A stretch of DNA of 64,000 nt. Origin: Clostridia bacterium. GTDB taxonomy: Bacteria; Bacillota; Clostridia; Oscillospirales; CAG-272. The stretch is from positions 62,001 to 126,000 of the forward strand of contig JAFTRE010000010.1 of assembly GCA_017462385.1 (NCBI GenBank), in the 5' to 3' direction. Positions 53,629 to 62,685 of this stretch are shown here, in pieces; position 1 is the first letter of the stretch; the number at the start of each line of letters is the position of its first letter. The position numbers were made by a program, and so were the translations under genes. The notes beneath the pieces are model-generated. The model was not told where the DNA came from. It ran no database searches and was given only the letters and a program-made list of their open reading frames with translations.

Positions 53629-53784
53629 GATAGAGGCGCACTGCACGAAAAGTACCGCACCGAGAAAGGCCGCCGAGGCCGTGCGGAAAAGGCGTGGGTG
53701 CCGAAGCGGATGCCGTGGCGGGCATTCCGACTGGCTCGGCGGAGAATATCCGTCCGGCTGTCGCAGCAATGCGGAGAGCTATCC
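53629..53784 (+). ncRNA. lysine riboswitch (L box)
   Basis: Begins GATAGAGGCGC and ends GCGGAGAGCTATC, the paired P1 ends of the L-box aptamer. Internal landmarks are ACGAAAAGTA, GAGAAAGGC, GTGCCGAAGCGG, CGACTGGC and CGTCCGGCTGTCGC, in the class order. It senses lysine and controls dapA-dapB-ddh by termination. The arms and the downstream terminator support an OFF switch. Confidence 0.92.
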
Positions 53785-53840
53785 AACATCTTCCTTTCAT
53801 ATAATTATATATGGGCGGTCGATGGATATCCGCAATGTCA

Positions 53841-53866
53841 GGCTCCCCTATCGGGGAGTCTTTTTT
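53841..53866 (+). terminator. expression-platform terminator of the lysine riboswitch
   Basis: GGCTCCCC-TAT-CGGGGAGTC with TTTTTTG tail, about 55 bp before dapA. Confidence 0.92.
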
Positions 53867-53921
53867 GCAGATATCGCCTACCTCATAAGTTTGAAATACA
53901 TCTTAATTAAGGATAACAAAA

Positions 53922-54815
53922 ATGAACGACCGCACAATTTTCACGGGAGCCGCAACGGCTATCATCACCCCGCTCACCCCGGACGGCATTGATTACGACC
54001 GTTTCGGCGCACTTATCGACTGGCAAATAGAGAGCGGCATCGACGCCATTGTCGCCGTCGGAACGACGGGCGAGGGCTCGACGCTGACCGACGAGGAGCA
54101 CCGTGACGCAATTAAATATTGCGTCGAGCGCGTCGCGGGGCGCGTACCCGTCATCGCGGGCACTGGCTCCAACGACACCGCATACGCCGTCGACCTCTCC
54201 AAATATGCCGAGGAGGTGGGCGCGGATGCGTTGCTTTTGGTCACTCCCTACTACAACAAGGCAACCCAAAAGGGCATGGCGGCGTCATTTCTCGCTGTCG
54301 CCGACGCGACCGACCTGCCCTGCATACTCTACAACGTCCCCTCGCGCACGGGCTGCAACCTGCTGCCCGAGACCGCGGCGTCGCTTGCCGACCACAAAAA
54401 CATCGTCGCCATCAAAGAAGCGTCGGGCAATCTCTCCCAGATCGCCAAGCTTGCGCACCTCGTCGGTGACAAAATGGACATATATTCGGGCAATGACGAC
54501 CAGATAATCCCCGTGCTGTCGCTGGGCGGCAAGGGCGTCATCTCGGTGCTTTCCAACATCCTGCCCTCCCAGACCTCGGATATGTGCCATCGTTTTATGC
54601 GCGGCGACGTTGCGGGCGCGCGCAAAATGCAGCTTGACTACATCCCGCTTATCGACGCGCTGTTCTGCGAGGTCAATCCCATTCCCGTCAAAGCGGCGTG
54701 CGCCGCAATGGGCTGGTGTGACGACTATTTGCGTCTGCCGCTGACACCTATGGAAGACGCAAACCGAGCAAAGCTGCTTGAACTGATGCGTCAGGCTGGA
54801 ATCAAATTGAAGTAA
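53922..54815 (+). CDS. dapA: 4-hydroxy-tetrahydrodipicolinate synthase
   Basis: Condenses pyruvate and aspartate semialdehyde at the entry to DAP/lysine synthesis. 297 aa. GTTGEGSTLTDEEH, TPYYNKATQKG (Tyr), and the Schiff-base lysine in IKEASGNLSQI (about residue 165) are present. AAGGA ribosome binding site. First gene of the lysine-riboswitch operon. Confidence 0.97.
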   Translation: MNDRTIFTGAATAIITPLTPDGIDYDRFGALIDWQIESGIDAIVAVGTTGEGSTLTDEEHRDAIKYCVERVAGRVPVIAGTGSNDTAYAVDLSKYAEEVGADALLLVTPYYNKATQKGMAASFLAVADATDLPCILYNVPSRTGCNLLPETAASLADHKNIVAIKEASGNLSQIAKLAHLVGDKMDIYSGNDDQIIPVLSLGGKGVISVLSNILPSQTSDMCHRFMRGDVAGARKMQLDYIPLIDALFCEVNPIPVKAACAAMGWCDDYLRLPLTPMEDANRAKLLELMRQAGIKLK

Positions 54816-54842
54816 TCGGTAAAAAGGAAAAGTGAAAAAGTT

Positions 54843-55610
54843 ATGAAGCTTTTAATTTCGGGACTTTGCGGTCACATGGGCAATGAGGTCGCAAAGCTGG
54901 CCATGGCTGGCTGTCGCGGAGCTCAAATAGACGGCTCGGTAGGCGTGGACATAAACGCCTGCGGCGCAGAGGGCATACCCTGCGCGCACACCTTTGCCGA
55001 AGCGTCCGCTGACCTCTCCATCTTCGGCGGCATAGACTGTATTGTCGACTTCTCGCACCACTCGCTCACATGTGAGCTGCTTGATTTCGCAGTTGCAAAC
55101 AACCTCCCAGCCGTCATCGCCACAACGGGACACACCGATGAGGAAAAAGCGGCAATATATACCGCCGCCGAGTCCATTCCCGTGTTTTTTGCCGCCAATT
55201 TCTCGCTGGGCGTGGCTCTTCTTATCGACGCGGCACGCCGCGTTGCCGCCGCAATGCCTGACGCCGAGATAGAGATAATAGAAAAGCATCACGACCGCAA
55301 GCTGGATGCCCCCAGCGGCACCGCGCTCGCTATTGCCGACGCGCTGTGCCGGGTGCGCCCCGACGCGACAGTCGTCACCGGGCGACACGGCTACGGCAAG
55401 CGCACACCTGAGGAGATCGGCATACACGCCATACGCATGGGCAATATTGTAGGCGAGCACGAGGTCATGATCGGCACACCAAATCAGACAATTACACTCA
55501 AGCACGAGGCTCACGACCGTGCACTGTTCGCCGAGGGCGCCCTCGCCGCCGCCGAGTTCTTGTGCGGCAAGAGCGCCGGTCTTTACAGCATGGCCGACCT
55601 GGTAAAATAA
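54843..55610 (+). CDS. dapB: 4-hydroxy-tetrahydrodipicolinate reductase
   Basis: NAD(P)H-dependent second step of the DAP pathway, 255 aa. Rossmann motif SGLCGHMGNEV, active-site EKHHDRKLDAPSGTA and the catalytic basic residues therein. AAAAGGAAAA ribosome binding site, 27 bp after dapA. Confidence 0.97.
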   Translation: MKLLISGLCGHMGNEVAKLAMAGCRGAQIDGSVGVDINACGAEGIPCAHTFAEASADLSIFGGIDCIVDFSHHSLTCELLDFAVANNLPAVIATTGHTDEEKAAIYTAAESIPVFFAANFSLGVALLIDAARRVAAAMPDAEIEIIEKHHDRKLDAPSGTALAIADALCRVRPDATVVTGRHGYGKRTPEEIGIHAIRMGNIVGEHEVMIGTPNQTITLKHEAHDRALFAEGALAAAEFLCGKSAGLYSMADLVK

Positions 55611-55630
55611 ATCACAAGAAAGGCATACAC

Positions 55631-56608
55631 ATGAAAATCGCTATATACGGCTATGGCAACCTCGGCCGCGGTGTCGAGCTTGCCGCCCGCCAGAACGCCG
55701 ACTGCACTCTTGTCGGCATATTCTCCCGCCGCGACCCGTCAAACATCAAAACACTTACCGGCGCGCCCGTCTATGCCGCCGCCGATCTGCACAAATTCAA
55801 GGACAGCATCGATGTACTGATACTTTGCGGAGGCAGTGCTACCGACCTGCCCGAGCTTACGCCCACGCTCGCCGCCGACTTTTGCGTGGTCGACAGCTTC
55901 GACACGCACGCCAACATCCCCACGCATTTCGCAAATGTGGACAGTGCGGCTAAAAAGAGCGGCAAGCTGTGCCTCATTTCGGCGGGCTGGGATCCCGGAA
56001 TGTTCTCGCTCGCACGGCTTTACGCCGCCTCCATACTGCCCGACGGCAAGGATTACACTTTCTGGGGACGTGGAGTCAGTCAGGGGCATTCGGACGCCAT
56101 TCGTCGCATTCCCGGCGTGCTTGACGCGCGTCAGTACACGGTCCCCGTCCCCGCGGCGCTTGACGCCGTCCGCGCGGGAGAGAATCCCGAGCTGACCACA
56201 CGCCAGAAGCACACGAGAGAGTGCTATGTAGTCGCCGCAGTGGGCGCGGACAAAGCCGCAATCGAGCAGGCTATCGTCACCATGCCCAACTATTTCGCCG
56301 ACTACGACACCACCGTCACCTTTATCACCGCCGAGCAAATGGCGCGTGACCATGCGGGACTTCCGCACGGCGGTCGCGTCATACGCAGCGGCAAAACGGG
56401 ACTTTGTGGCGAGCATAATCATACTATCGAATACAGTCTCAAGCTTGACTCCAACCCCGAGTTTACCGCCTCGGCGCTCGTCGCTTTCGCCCGCGCCGTC
56501 GACCGCATGTATCATCGCGGACGCGTCGGTTGCCTTACGGCATTTGACGTCGCTCCCGCCGATATGTCGCCCCTCAAGCCGGAGGAGCTCAGAGCACATA
56601 TGTTGTAA
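55631..56608 (+). CDS. ddh: meso-diaminopimelate dehydrogenase
   Basis: 325 aa from the ATG at 55631 (AAGAAAGG upstream, conserved MKIAIYGYGNLGRGVE). Converts tetrahydrodipicolinate and ammonia directly to meso-DAP in one NADPH-dependent step, bypassing the acylated branches. Other signatures: FSRRDP (cofactor), SFDTHANIP, SAGWDPGMFS, and GRGVSQGHSDAIRRI. The gene set dapA-dapB-ddh in one operon indicates that this organism uses the dehydrogenase route. Confidence 0.96.
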   Translation: MKIAIYGYGNLGRGVELAARQNADCTLVGIFSRRDPSNIKTLTGAPVYAAADLHKFKDSIDVLILCGGSATDLPELTPTLAADFCVVDSFDTHANIPTHFANVDSAAKKSGKLCLISAGWDPGMFSLARLYAASILPDGKDYTFWGRGVSQGHSDAIRRIPGVLDARQYTVPVPAALDAVRAGENPELTTRQKHTRECYVVAAVGADKAAIEQAIVTMPNYFADYDTTVTFITAEQMARDHAGLPHGGRVIRSGKTGLCGEHNHTIEYSLKLDSNPEFTASALVAFARAVDRMYHRGRVGCLTAFDVAPADMSPLKPEELRAHML

Positions 56609-56707
56609 CGTCCTTCGGACGTTGTGATATTCCGCGCTATGCGCGGAGTGATATTGCTTCGCAGTGATATTCGCCGCAGCGGCGAGTGATATGTTTGCTT
56701 CGCAAAC
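56607..56707. repeat. hairpin array with GTGATAT spacers
   Basis: GTGATAT occurs exactly at 56624, 56648, 56664 and 56686. It separates five small hairpins: AACGTCC-TTC-GGACGTT, TCCGCGC-TAT-GCGCGGA, TGCTTCGCA, TCGCC-GCA-GGCGA-like and GTTTGC-TTC-GCAAAC. It begins at the ddh stop codon. A TTTTTTGCGC/GCGCAAAAAA palindrome (56718-56741) follows. Confidence 0.92.
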
Positions 56708-56758
56708 GTTAAGGAAGTTTTTTGCGCCTCTGCGCAAAAAAACAAATCAAATAAGATT

Positions 56759-56790
56759 GGCGAGAAGTGAATTTCACTTCTCGCCGTTTT
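56759..56790 (+). terminator. terminator of the dap operon
   Basis: GGCGAGAAGTGAA/TTCACTTCTCGCC palindrome followed by GTTTTAAT. Confidence 0.8.
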
Positions 56791-56828
56791 AATATAGCAT
56801 ATTTCTTTCAAAAAACTTCAATAAACAT

Positions 56829-56856
56829 TTGACATTTTCGAAATTAGGTGTATAAT
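56829..56856 (+). promoter_or_regulatory. promoter of the PRPP-transferase/aspS unit
   Basis: TTGACA, 16-bp spacer, TATAAT at 56851-56856. Confidence 0.8.
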
Positions 56857-56887
56857 ATAAAATGATGTATTATATATGGAGGTCAAC

Positions 56888-57445
56888 ATGAAAAGCTATA
56901 AAATGACCATCGCGGGGCTGGAGCGCGCGCTCCCCATCTGCCCGCTTAACGATAAGCTGTCCATCGGCGCATTCGTCATCTTCGGCGACCCCGAGCTGAC
57001 CACCGCCTGCGCGCAGGCTCTGCTCGACCGCGCCCCCGAATACGACTACCTCATCTCTGCCGAGGCAAAGGGCATCCCGCTGGTGCACGAAATGGCGCGC
57101 CTTGCAGGCAATCAGAAATATTTTCTCGCCCGCAAAGCTCCCAAGCTTTATATGACGGGCGTTATGAAGGTCACCGTCAACTCCATCACCACTGCCAAAG
57201 AGCAAACGCTCTATCTCGACACCGCCGATGCCGAGCTGATGCGCGGCAAGCGCATACTCATCGTGGATGACGTTATCTCCACAGGCGAGTCGCTTAACGC
57301 CATCGAGCAGCTTGTCAAGGAGGCAGGCGGCATAATTTGCGGCAGAATGACCATTCTTGCCGAGGGCGATGCGGCCGGGCGCGACGACATTACATATCTC
57401 GAGCCACTCCCGCTGTTCACATCGGACGGCACTCCCATAAACTGA
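56888..57445 (+). CDS. adenine-phosphoribosyltransferase-like protein
   Basis: 185 aa from the ATG at 56888, seven bases after GGAGG. The PRPP loop ILIVDDVISTGESLNAI (about residues 120-136) and EAKGIPLVHEMARLAG identify a type I phosphoribosyltransferase of the Apt/Xpt branch. Substrate purine base not certain. The gene lies 26 bp before aspS and shares its promoter. Confidence 0.82.
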   Translation: MKSYKMTIAGLERALPICPLNDKLSIGAFVIFGDPELTTACAQALLDRAPEYDYLISAEAKGIPLVHEMARLAGNQKYFLARKAPKLYMTGVMKVTVNSITTAKEQTLYLDTADAELMRGKRILIVDDVISTGESLNAIEQLVKEAGGIICGRMTILAEGDAAGRDDITYLEPLPLFTSDGTPIN

Positions 57446-57471
57446 TAACAAAAACAAAAGGATAAACAACA

Positions 57472-59268
57472 ATGGCAGAATTTTTAAGTGAAAAAGACAA
57501 AAGAACATGTTACTGCGCCGAGCTCACCGAGGACTATATAGGCAAGTCCGTCTGCGTTATGGGCTGGGTGCAAAAGCAAAGAGACCTGGGCGGCCTTATC
57601 TTTATCGATCTGCGTGACCGCACGGGTATCGTCCAGCTCGCTTTCGATAATGACACCGATAAAGAAATTCTCGACAAGGCATTCGCCTGCCGCGCCGAGT
57701 ATGTTCTGTGCGCGCACGGCACTGTCCGTCCACGCGCAGAGGGCGCTGTAAACACCAATCTTCCCACGGGTAAAATTGAAATTTTCGTCACCGAGCTCAA
57801 GGTGCTGTCTGCCGCACAGACCCCTCCTTTCGAGGTCAGTGACCGCGTCAAGGTGAAAGACGACACCGCGCTCCGCTATCGCTATGTCGACCTGCGCCGC
57901 CCCGAGCTGCAGAAAAACATCAAAATGCGTCACGACATCGCGCGCGTTGCACGTGAATATTACTACGAAAACGGCTTTTACGAAATAGAGACCCCCATGA
58001 TGATAAAGCCCACGCCCGAGGGCGCGCGCGACTATATCGTCCCCTCCCGTATACACAAGGGCTCGTTCTACGCCCTACCCCAGTCGCCCCAAATCTACAA
58101 GCAGCTACTTATGCTGTCCGGCTTTGACCGCTACATTCAGCTTGCCCGTTGCTTCCGCGACGAGGACCTGCGCGCCGATCGTCAGCCCGAATTTACCCAG
58201 ATAGACCTTGAAATGTCCTTTGCAACGCAAGAGGATATCATGCAGATGAACGAGGGCTTTATCAAGCGCGTATTCCATGAGGTTCTGGGCATTGATATCC
58301 CCACTCCCATGCCGCGCATGACATTTGCCGAGGCTATGGAGCGTTACGGCTCGGATAAGCCCGACACGCGCTACGGCATGGAGATACAAAACATTTCCGA
58401 CAAGGTCGCGTCCTGCGGCTTCGGCGTATTTACCTCGGCCATCGAGGCGGGCGGCAGTGTCCGCGCCATCGTGGCAAAAAATGCCGCCGCAGTGCTGACT
58501 CGCAAGGAGATCGACAAGCTGGTCGAGCACGCCCGCGGTATCGGTGCTAAGGGCTTGGCATATGTCCGCTGGGTCGACGATGCGCCCGCTTGCTCGTTTG
58601 CAAAGTTTATGACCGAGGACGAGCTCTCCGCCATATATGCCGCCGTTGGTCTTGAAAAGGGCGACGTCATGCTCATTTGCGCCGACAAAAACAAGGTTGT
58701 CCTGCCCACACTTGGCGCTATCCGCACAATCGTGGCTCGCAGGCTCGACATCATACCCAAAAACCAATTCAATTTCCTGTGGATCACCGAATTTCCTTTC
58801 TTCGAGTGGAACGAGGAGACCGAGCACTGGGACGCTATGCACCACCCTTTCACCATGCCGCTTGAAGAGTGCCTGCCCTATCTCGACTCCGATCCCGGCG
58901 CGGTTCGCGCAAAGTGCTACGACATGGTGCTCAACGGAACCGAGCTGCTGTCCGGCTCCATCCGCATCACCGACTGGCAGCTTCAGGAGAAAATGTTCAA
59001 GGTGCTGGGACTTACGGCCGAGGAGATCGACAAAAAGTTCGGCTTCCTTGTTGAAGCCTACAAATACGGAGCACCGCCTCACGGCGGCTCGGGCATGGGA
59101 CTTGACCGTCTCGCAATGGTAATGGCGGACGCCGACAGCCTGCGCGACGTTATCGCATTCCCGAAAGTTCAGAACGCTTCTGAGCTTATGTCCAAGTGCC
59201 CCGCCCCCGGAGACCCTGCCGCGCTTGCCGAGCTGGGAATCGCCGTTGTCGAGACCGATGATCAATAA
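57472..59268 (+). CDS. aspS: aspartate--tRNA ligase
   Basis: 598 aa class II synthetase of the bacterial type: N-terminal OB anticodon-binding domain (VCVMGWVQKQRDLGGLIFID), motif 2 FRDEDLRADRQPEFTQ, GAD insertion domain (about 290-420), and motif 3 GGSGMGLDRL near the C-terminus. Charges tRNA-Asp in the cytoplasm. Confidence 0.97.
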   Translation: MAEFLSEKDKRTCYCAELTEDYIGKSVCVMGWVQKQRDLGGLIFIDLRDRTGIVQLAFDNDTDKEILDKAFACRAEYVLCAHGTVRPRAEGAVNTNLPTGKIEIFVTELKVLSAAQTPPFEVSDRVKVKDDTALRYRYVDLRRPELQKNIKMRHDIARVAREYYYENGFYEIETPMMIKPTPEGARDYIVPSRIHKGSFYALPQSPQIYKQLLMLSGFDRYIQLARCFRDEDLRADRQPEFTQIDLEMSFATQEDIMQMNEGFIKRVFHEVLGIDIPTPMPRMTFAEAMERYGSDKPDTRYGMEIQNISDKVASCGFGVFTSAIEAGGSVRAIVAKNAAAVLTRKEIDKLVEHARGIGAKGLAYVRWVDDAPACSFAKFMTEDELSAIYAAVGLEKGDVMLICADKNKVVLPTLGAIRTIVARRLDIIPKNQFNFLWITEFPFFEWNEETEHWDAMHHPFTMPLEECLPYLDSDPGAVRAKCYDMVLNGTELLSGSIRITDWQLQEKMFKVLGLTAEEIDKKFGFLVEAYKYGAPPHGGSGMGLDRLAMVMADADSLRDVIAFPKVQNASELMSKCPAPGDPAALAELGIAVVETDDQ

Positions 59269-59276
59269 TGATTGAT

Positions 59277-59310
59277 TAGCAGGGAGAACAATCTCCCTGC
59301 TATTATTTAT
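59277..59310 (+). terminator. terminator of aspS
   Basis: TAGCAGGGAGA-ACAA-TCTCCCTGCTA followed by TTATTTAT. Confidence 0.88.
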
Positions 59311-59321
59311 CGGAATGTCAA

Positions 59322-59371
59322 TTTCCCAAAATTGAAAATCTGTTGATTTTGGGAAACAAATGTGGTATAAT
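59322..59371 (+). promoter_or_regulatory. promoter with TTTCCCAAAAT inverted repeat
   Basis: TTGATT (59343-59348), 17-bp spacer, TATAAT (59366-59371). TTTCCCAAAAT (59322-59332) and ATTTTGGGAAA (59346-59356) form an 11-bp dyad overlapping the -35, a likely operator for the DUF4143 gene. Confidence 0.75.
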
Positions 59372-59391
59372 AATTTTGCGAGGTGATTTTT

Positions 59392-60585
59392 ATGAAGCTG
59401 ATCGAAAGAAAACAATACTTAGATAAAATGATAGGCGTTATCGGAACTCCCGATATTAAAGTGTTGACGGGTGTACGACGTTCGGGGAAATCCAAGCTAT
59501 TGGAAGCCTTCAAAGCCTATGTACAAAAAAACATTCCCGATGCTAATATTATTCATATCAACTTTAATCTGTCTAAATATGACCACCTAAAAGAATACAA
59601 GGCACTTAACGAATATATCGAAAATAACTATGCGGGAAACAAGGAAAATTTTGTTTTAATTGACGAAATTCAAATGTGTACCGACTTTGAACTGTGCATA
59701 AACAATCTGCACGCAACCGAGATGTACGATATTTATATCACAGGTTCCAACGCTTTCCTGCTCAGCTCAGACTTAGCAACGTTGTTTACCGGCAGAACAT
59801 TTGAGATTAAGGTGTATCCGTTCTCCTTTGCCGAGTATGTTCACTACTTCGAATTTACGGACAAATATGCTGCTTTTGATAACTATATGCTTGAGGGCGG
59901 TATGTCCGGATCTTATCTGTATAAGGAACAGGAAGATAAATACGATTATATCGAAACGGTCTTTGATACGTTGATTTTAAGAGATATACGGCAAAAGTAT
60001 AATATCAAAAATCCCGCTTTGATGGATAGAATTTCCCAATTCTTAATGGATAATGTGTCCAACTTAACTTCGGCAAGAAGCATTACGGACACGCTCACAT
60101 CTAACAAGGATAAAATCAATCATAAAACTGTTGGCAATTATCTGAATTATCTTTGTAACGCCTTTGCCTTCTATAAGTTCCGCAGATATGACATCAAAGG
60201 CAAAAAATATCTTACCTCTAACGATAAGTATTATTTGAGCGACCATACTTTCCGTTATGCCAAGCTCGGTACGAAAAACTTAGATAACGGCAGAGTGATA
60301 GAAAACGTCGTTGCAATGGAACTGCTCAGACGGGGGTACGAAGTTTATGTCGGTGTCTTGTATAAAAAAGAGATTGACTTTGTTGCTTTGAAAAGAAACG
60401 AAAAAATTTATATTCAAGTTTCGGACAATATAACCCATCCCGATACTTTTAGTCGAGAGGTAGATCCCCTGCTTAAAATCAAAGATGCCTATCCCAAAAT
60501 GGTGATAGCACGAACAAGAAACCCCGAATATCAATATGAGGGTGTCAAAATTGTCGATGTGGCAGATTGGCTGCTGAACAAATAA
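59392..60585 (+). CDS. DUF4143-family AAA ATPase
   Basis: 397 aa from the ATG at 59392 (GAGGTG upstream). N-terminal AAA_14 module: VLTGVRRSGKSKLL (Walker A), NFVLIDEIQM (Walker B), YDIYITGSNAFLLSSDLATL. The C-terminal half is DUF4143 with a restriction-endonuclease-like fold (EIDFVALKRNEKIYIQV). Family role unproven; often found in accessory or mobile regions. Lower GC than aspS; flanked on both sides by TCCCAAAA dyads. Confidence 0.88.
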   Translation: MKLIERKQYLDKMIGVIGTPDIKVLTGVRRSGKSKLLEAFKAYVQKNIPDANIIHINFNLSKYDHLKEYKALNEYIENNYAGNKENFVLIDEIQMCTDFELCINNLHATEMYDIYITGSNAFLLSSDLATLFTGRTFEIKVYPFSFAEYVHYFEFTDKYAAFDNYMLEGGMSGSYLYKEQEDKYDYIETVFDTLILRDIRQKYNIKNPALMDRISQFLMDNVSNLTSARSITDTLTSNKDKINHKTVGNYLNYLCNAFAFYKFRRYDIKGKKYLTSNDKYYLSDHTFRYAKLGTKNLDNGRVIENVVAMELLRRGYEVYVGVLYKKEIDFVALKRNEKIYIQVSDNITHPDTFSREVDPLLKIKDAYPKMVIARTRNPEYQYEGVKIVDVADWLLNK

Positions 60586-60590
60586 TCACT

Positions 60591-60620
60591 TCCCAAAAAT
60601 AAAAATAACACGTTTTGGGA
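60591..60620. repeat. TCCCAAAA/TTTTGGGA dyad after the ATPase
   Basis: TCCCAAAA (60591-60598) and TTTTGGGA (60613-60620), 14 bp apart, repeat the upstream dyad (59324-59331 and 59347-59354, 15 bp apart). Confidence 0.7.
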
Positions 60621-60721
60621 TAACGGAAAGATAATCTAAAAAATGCAATCAAATCGTGCCAAAACGCTAAAACAAAATCAGTTAAGGTCTGTTTTTATTT
60701 TGCGAGGAATAATAAAAATAT

Positions 60722-60752
60722 GTCCGCTGATACAATATCAGCGGACTTTTTT
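60722..60752. terminator. terminator at convergent gene ends
   Basis: GTCCGCTGATA-CAA-TATCAGCGGAC, then TTTTTTG on the plus strand. The minus-strand XRE stop codon lies inside the stem. Confidence 0.85.
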
Positions 60753-60989
60753 GTTTACGGTATAAGGTGTGCCGTCAAGCGTTTTGGGGGTGTCGGTCAC
60801 GCCTGACAAATAATCGATGGAAACATTATAGTATTTAGCCAGCGCGATGTATTTTTGAATACCCATTGTATTTTTACCAAGCTCGTAACGCGAATATTGG
60901 GTCTGTTTAATGCCTAAATATTTAGCAACATCCTCTTGCGTGAGCTCATGATCTTCTCTTATGTCTTTTATTCGTTGATAATAATTCAT
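60738..60989 (-). CDS. XRE-family transcriptional regulator
   Basis: 83 aa from the ATG at 60989 (GGAGGAA upstream). A Cro/C1-type helix-turn-helix fills residues 5-60 (LTQEDVAKYLGIKQTQYSRY, typical YELGKN). Short C-terminal tail. A dyad AGAACA-CATA-TGTTCT at 61109-61124 upstream might be a target. Convergent with the DUF4143 ATPase gene; no toxin-like partner is adjacent. Confidence 0.85.
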   Translation of the reverse strand: MNYYQRIKDIREDHELTQEDVAKYLGIKQTQYSRYELGKNTMGIQKYIALAKYYNVSIDYLSGVTDTPKTLDGTPYTVNKKVR

Positions 60990-61149
60990 AAAAATTCCTC
61001 CGCCGGCCAAAATTTTTGCGCATAAAGCAGATTTTTGTTTATTATATCACAGAACACAGAAATTCTATTGGCATTAGAACCAATGTGTTGTATAATATAA
61101 ACCGCAAGAACACATATGTTCTGATGCCGGCTCCGGTTTGTTGCGACAC

Positions 61150-61377
61150 AAAAGCCCGCTGACAGCATGTCAGCGGGCGAATTGTTTATATAATTGCTTA
61201 AATCTCCGGAATTTCTATCTCGATCTCGTGACCAAGCTCGGCGGATTTCGCAATGCCGTCGATAATAGCCTGGTTGTAGAGTATCTGCGAGGACGGAACG
61301 GGCGCGGGAGTGCCGTTCTTGACAGCGTCAAGGAATGTACGGATCTTAAGATCGAACAGTCCTTTCTTCATATTGAT
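61150..61377 (-). pseudogene. displaced 3' fragment of the oxidoreductase gene with its terminator
   Basis: 228 bp nearly identical to 63323-63550, with four T/C differences seen by eye. It encodes the last ~58 residues (NMKKGLFDLKIRTFLDAVKN ... ELGHEIEIEIPEI) of the Gfo/Idh/MocA oxidoreductase plus its GCCCGCTGAC terminator. The upstream part of the gene is absent and sequence from 61378 onward is unique and AT-rich. The fragment and the intact gene end bracket the protease-lipoprotein segment. Confidence 0.9.
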
Positions 61378-61565
61378 ATAGAGGTGACGTTGCGTCAATT
61401 TCCTATCGGTATAATTATCAATATGATTTATATTTTGAATATATTGATTTTTTAACACGACAGTAATCTCCAGGCAAACAAATTGTTTATACTTTTAAAT
61501 TATATTAGAACATGTTTGTGAAATTTCAACAATATATTTTTTAAAATTATATTAAACATGTACAG

Positions 61566-61594
61566 TTGACATATGTTTATAGTCATGATATAAT
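61566..61594 (+). promoter_or_regulatory. consensus promoter of the S1 protease gene
   Basis: TTGACA, 17-bp spacer, TATAAT at 61589-61594. Upstream an ACATGTTT/AAACATGT dyad (about 61509-61560) may be an operator. The stretch 61378-61565 is otherwise AT-rich without a gene. Confidence 0.85.
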
Positions 61595-61669
61595 ATATTA
61601 AAGCAAATTATATATATATTGGGTCTCAATGTATTTATTTACTAATATAAAACAAAAAAGAGAAACACT

Positions 61670-62668
61670 ATGTATCGTTCCAAAAACGCTCTTACAATCA
61701 TTATGGTTATTATTCTCGTTGCTGTGTCATGCACCACTGTTAACGCAACCAACCATGTAGACATTTTTGATAACAATGCATCACTGTTATCATCCAATAA
61801 CATTGCGTGCTATCATAATTATACAACCAACGAGACAAAAACTATTGATCTATCAAGCATTACCAATTATGATTATCAATGCACACATGAATGTTTAAGT
61901 CAAGAAGAATTAGCTATAACTCAAGCCGCCGATGCTGCATATTTCGATGAAGTAGCCGCCATTTCTTCTCATAATGCCTCACCATTAGCGTCAACCAGTT
62001 CAGGACTGACTGTCGTAACTGAAAATGATGATATACTTTACAAAGGTGTTGTGTTAATAGTTTCTGTAGCAGAAAATGATGATGGAGACATCGAGTATAC
62101 GCAGGGAACTGGTTTTATGGTATCGAGCAATGTTGTGGTAACTTCCGCGCACTTGGCTGCCCCTTTGTTAGATGAAGGTTGGAGAACAACTGAAGTGAGA
62201 GTATATCCACATATTGACTATGTCGCTCCAACGGCCACTCCACTCTCGTCTTTAAATTCATATAGTTATGTAACAGTATCCACGGCGATTTTTGGCCTTG
62301 ATGCTTATGACAGCGATTGGTATGTGGGTACACTTTCATCTAACATTTCCAATATATATTTATTTAATTGTTATTCGGTAGATTCTTCTATAATAGGCAC
62401 AACCACATATAGTGTAGGTTATGGTAGCAGCACAAGATTTAGAAGGTTGGAATCACAAGGACAGGTTGTGAATGTTTTAACCAGTAGCAACAATCTTCAA
62501 GTCAGTAATTATATGGAGCCAGGGATGAGTGGAGGCCCTATATATGCACATGTTGGTGGAAGAAGTTGTATAGCAATAAACCGAGCTGGCACAGATCCGT
62601 CATTTTTTGGCACTATGATAACAGACACACTTCTTGATATAATTATTGATAGTATATTAGATGCATAA
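61670..62668 (+). CDS. secreted trypsin-like (S1/V8-type) serine protease
   Basis: 332 aa. N-terminal signal peptide (NALTIIMVIILVAVSCTTVN), a pro-region to about residue 110, then a chymotrypsin fold: FMVSSNVVVTSAH (His about 160), DAYDSDWYVG (Asp about 215) and EPGMSGGPIYAH (Ser about 287). The pattern resembles glutamyl endopeptidases. AT-rich compared with flanks. The lipoprotein gene starts 17 bp after its stop, giving a protease-lipoprotein pair. Confidence 0.88.
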   Translation: MYRSKNALTIIMVIILVAVSCTTVNATNHVDIFDNNASLLSSNNIACYHNYTTNETKTIDLSSITNYDYQCTHECLSQEELAITQAADAAYFDEVAAISSHNASPLASTSSGLTVVTENDDILYKGVVLIVSVAENDDGDIEYTQGTGFMVSSNVVVTSAHLAAPLLDEGWRTTEVRVYPHIDYVAPTATPLSSLNSYSYVTVSTAIFGLDAYDSDWYVGTLSSNISNIYLFNCYSVDSSIIGTTTYSVGYGSSTRFRRLESQGQVVNVLTSSNNLQVSNYMEPGMSGGPIYAHVGGRSCIAINRAGTDPSFFGTMITDTLLDIIIDSILDA

Positions 62669-62685
62669 CAATGGAGGCTTTGCCG

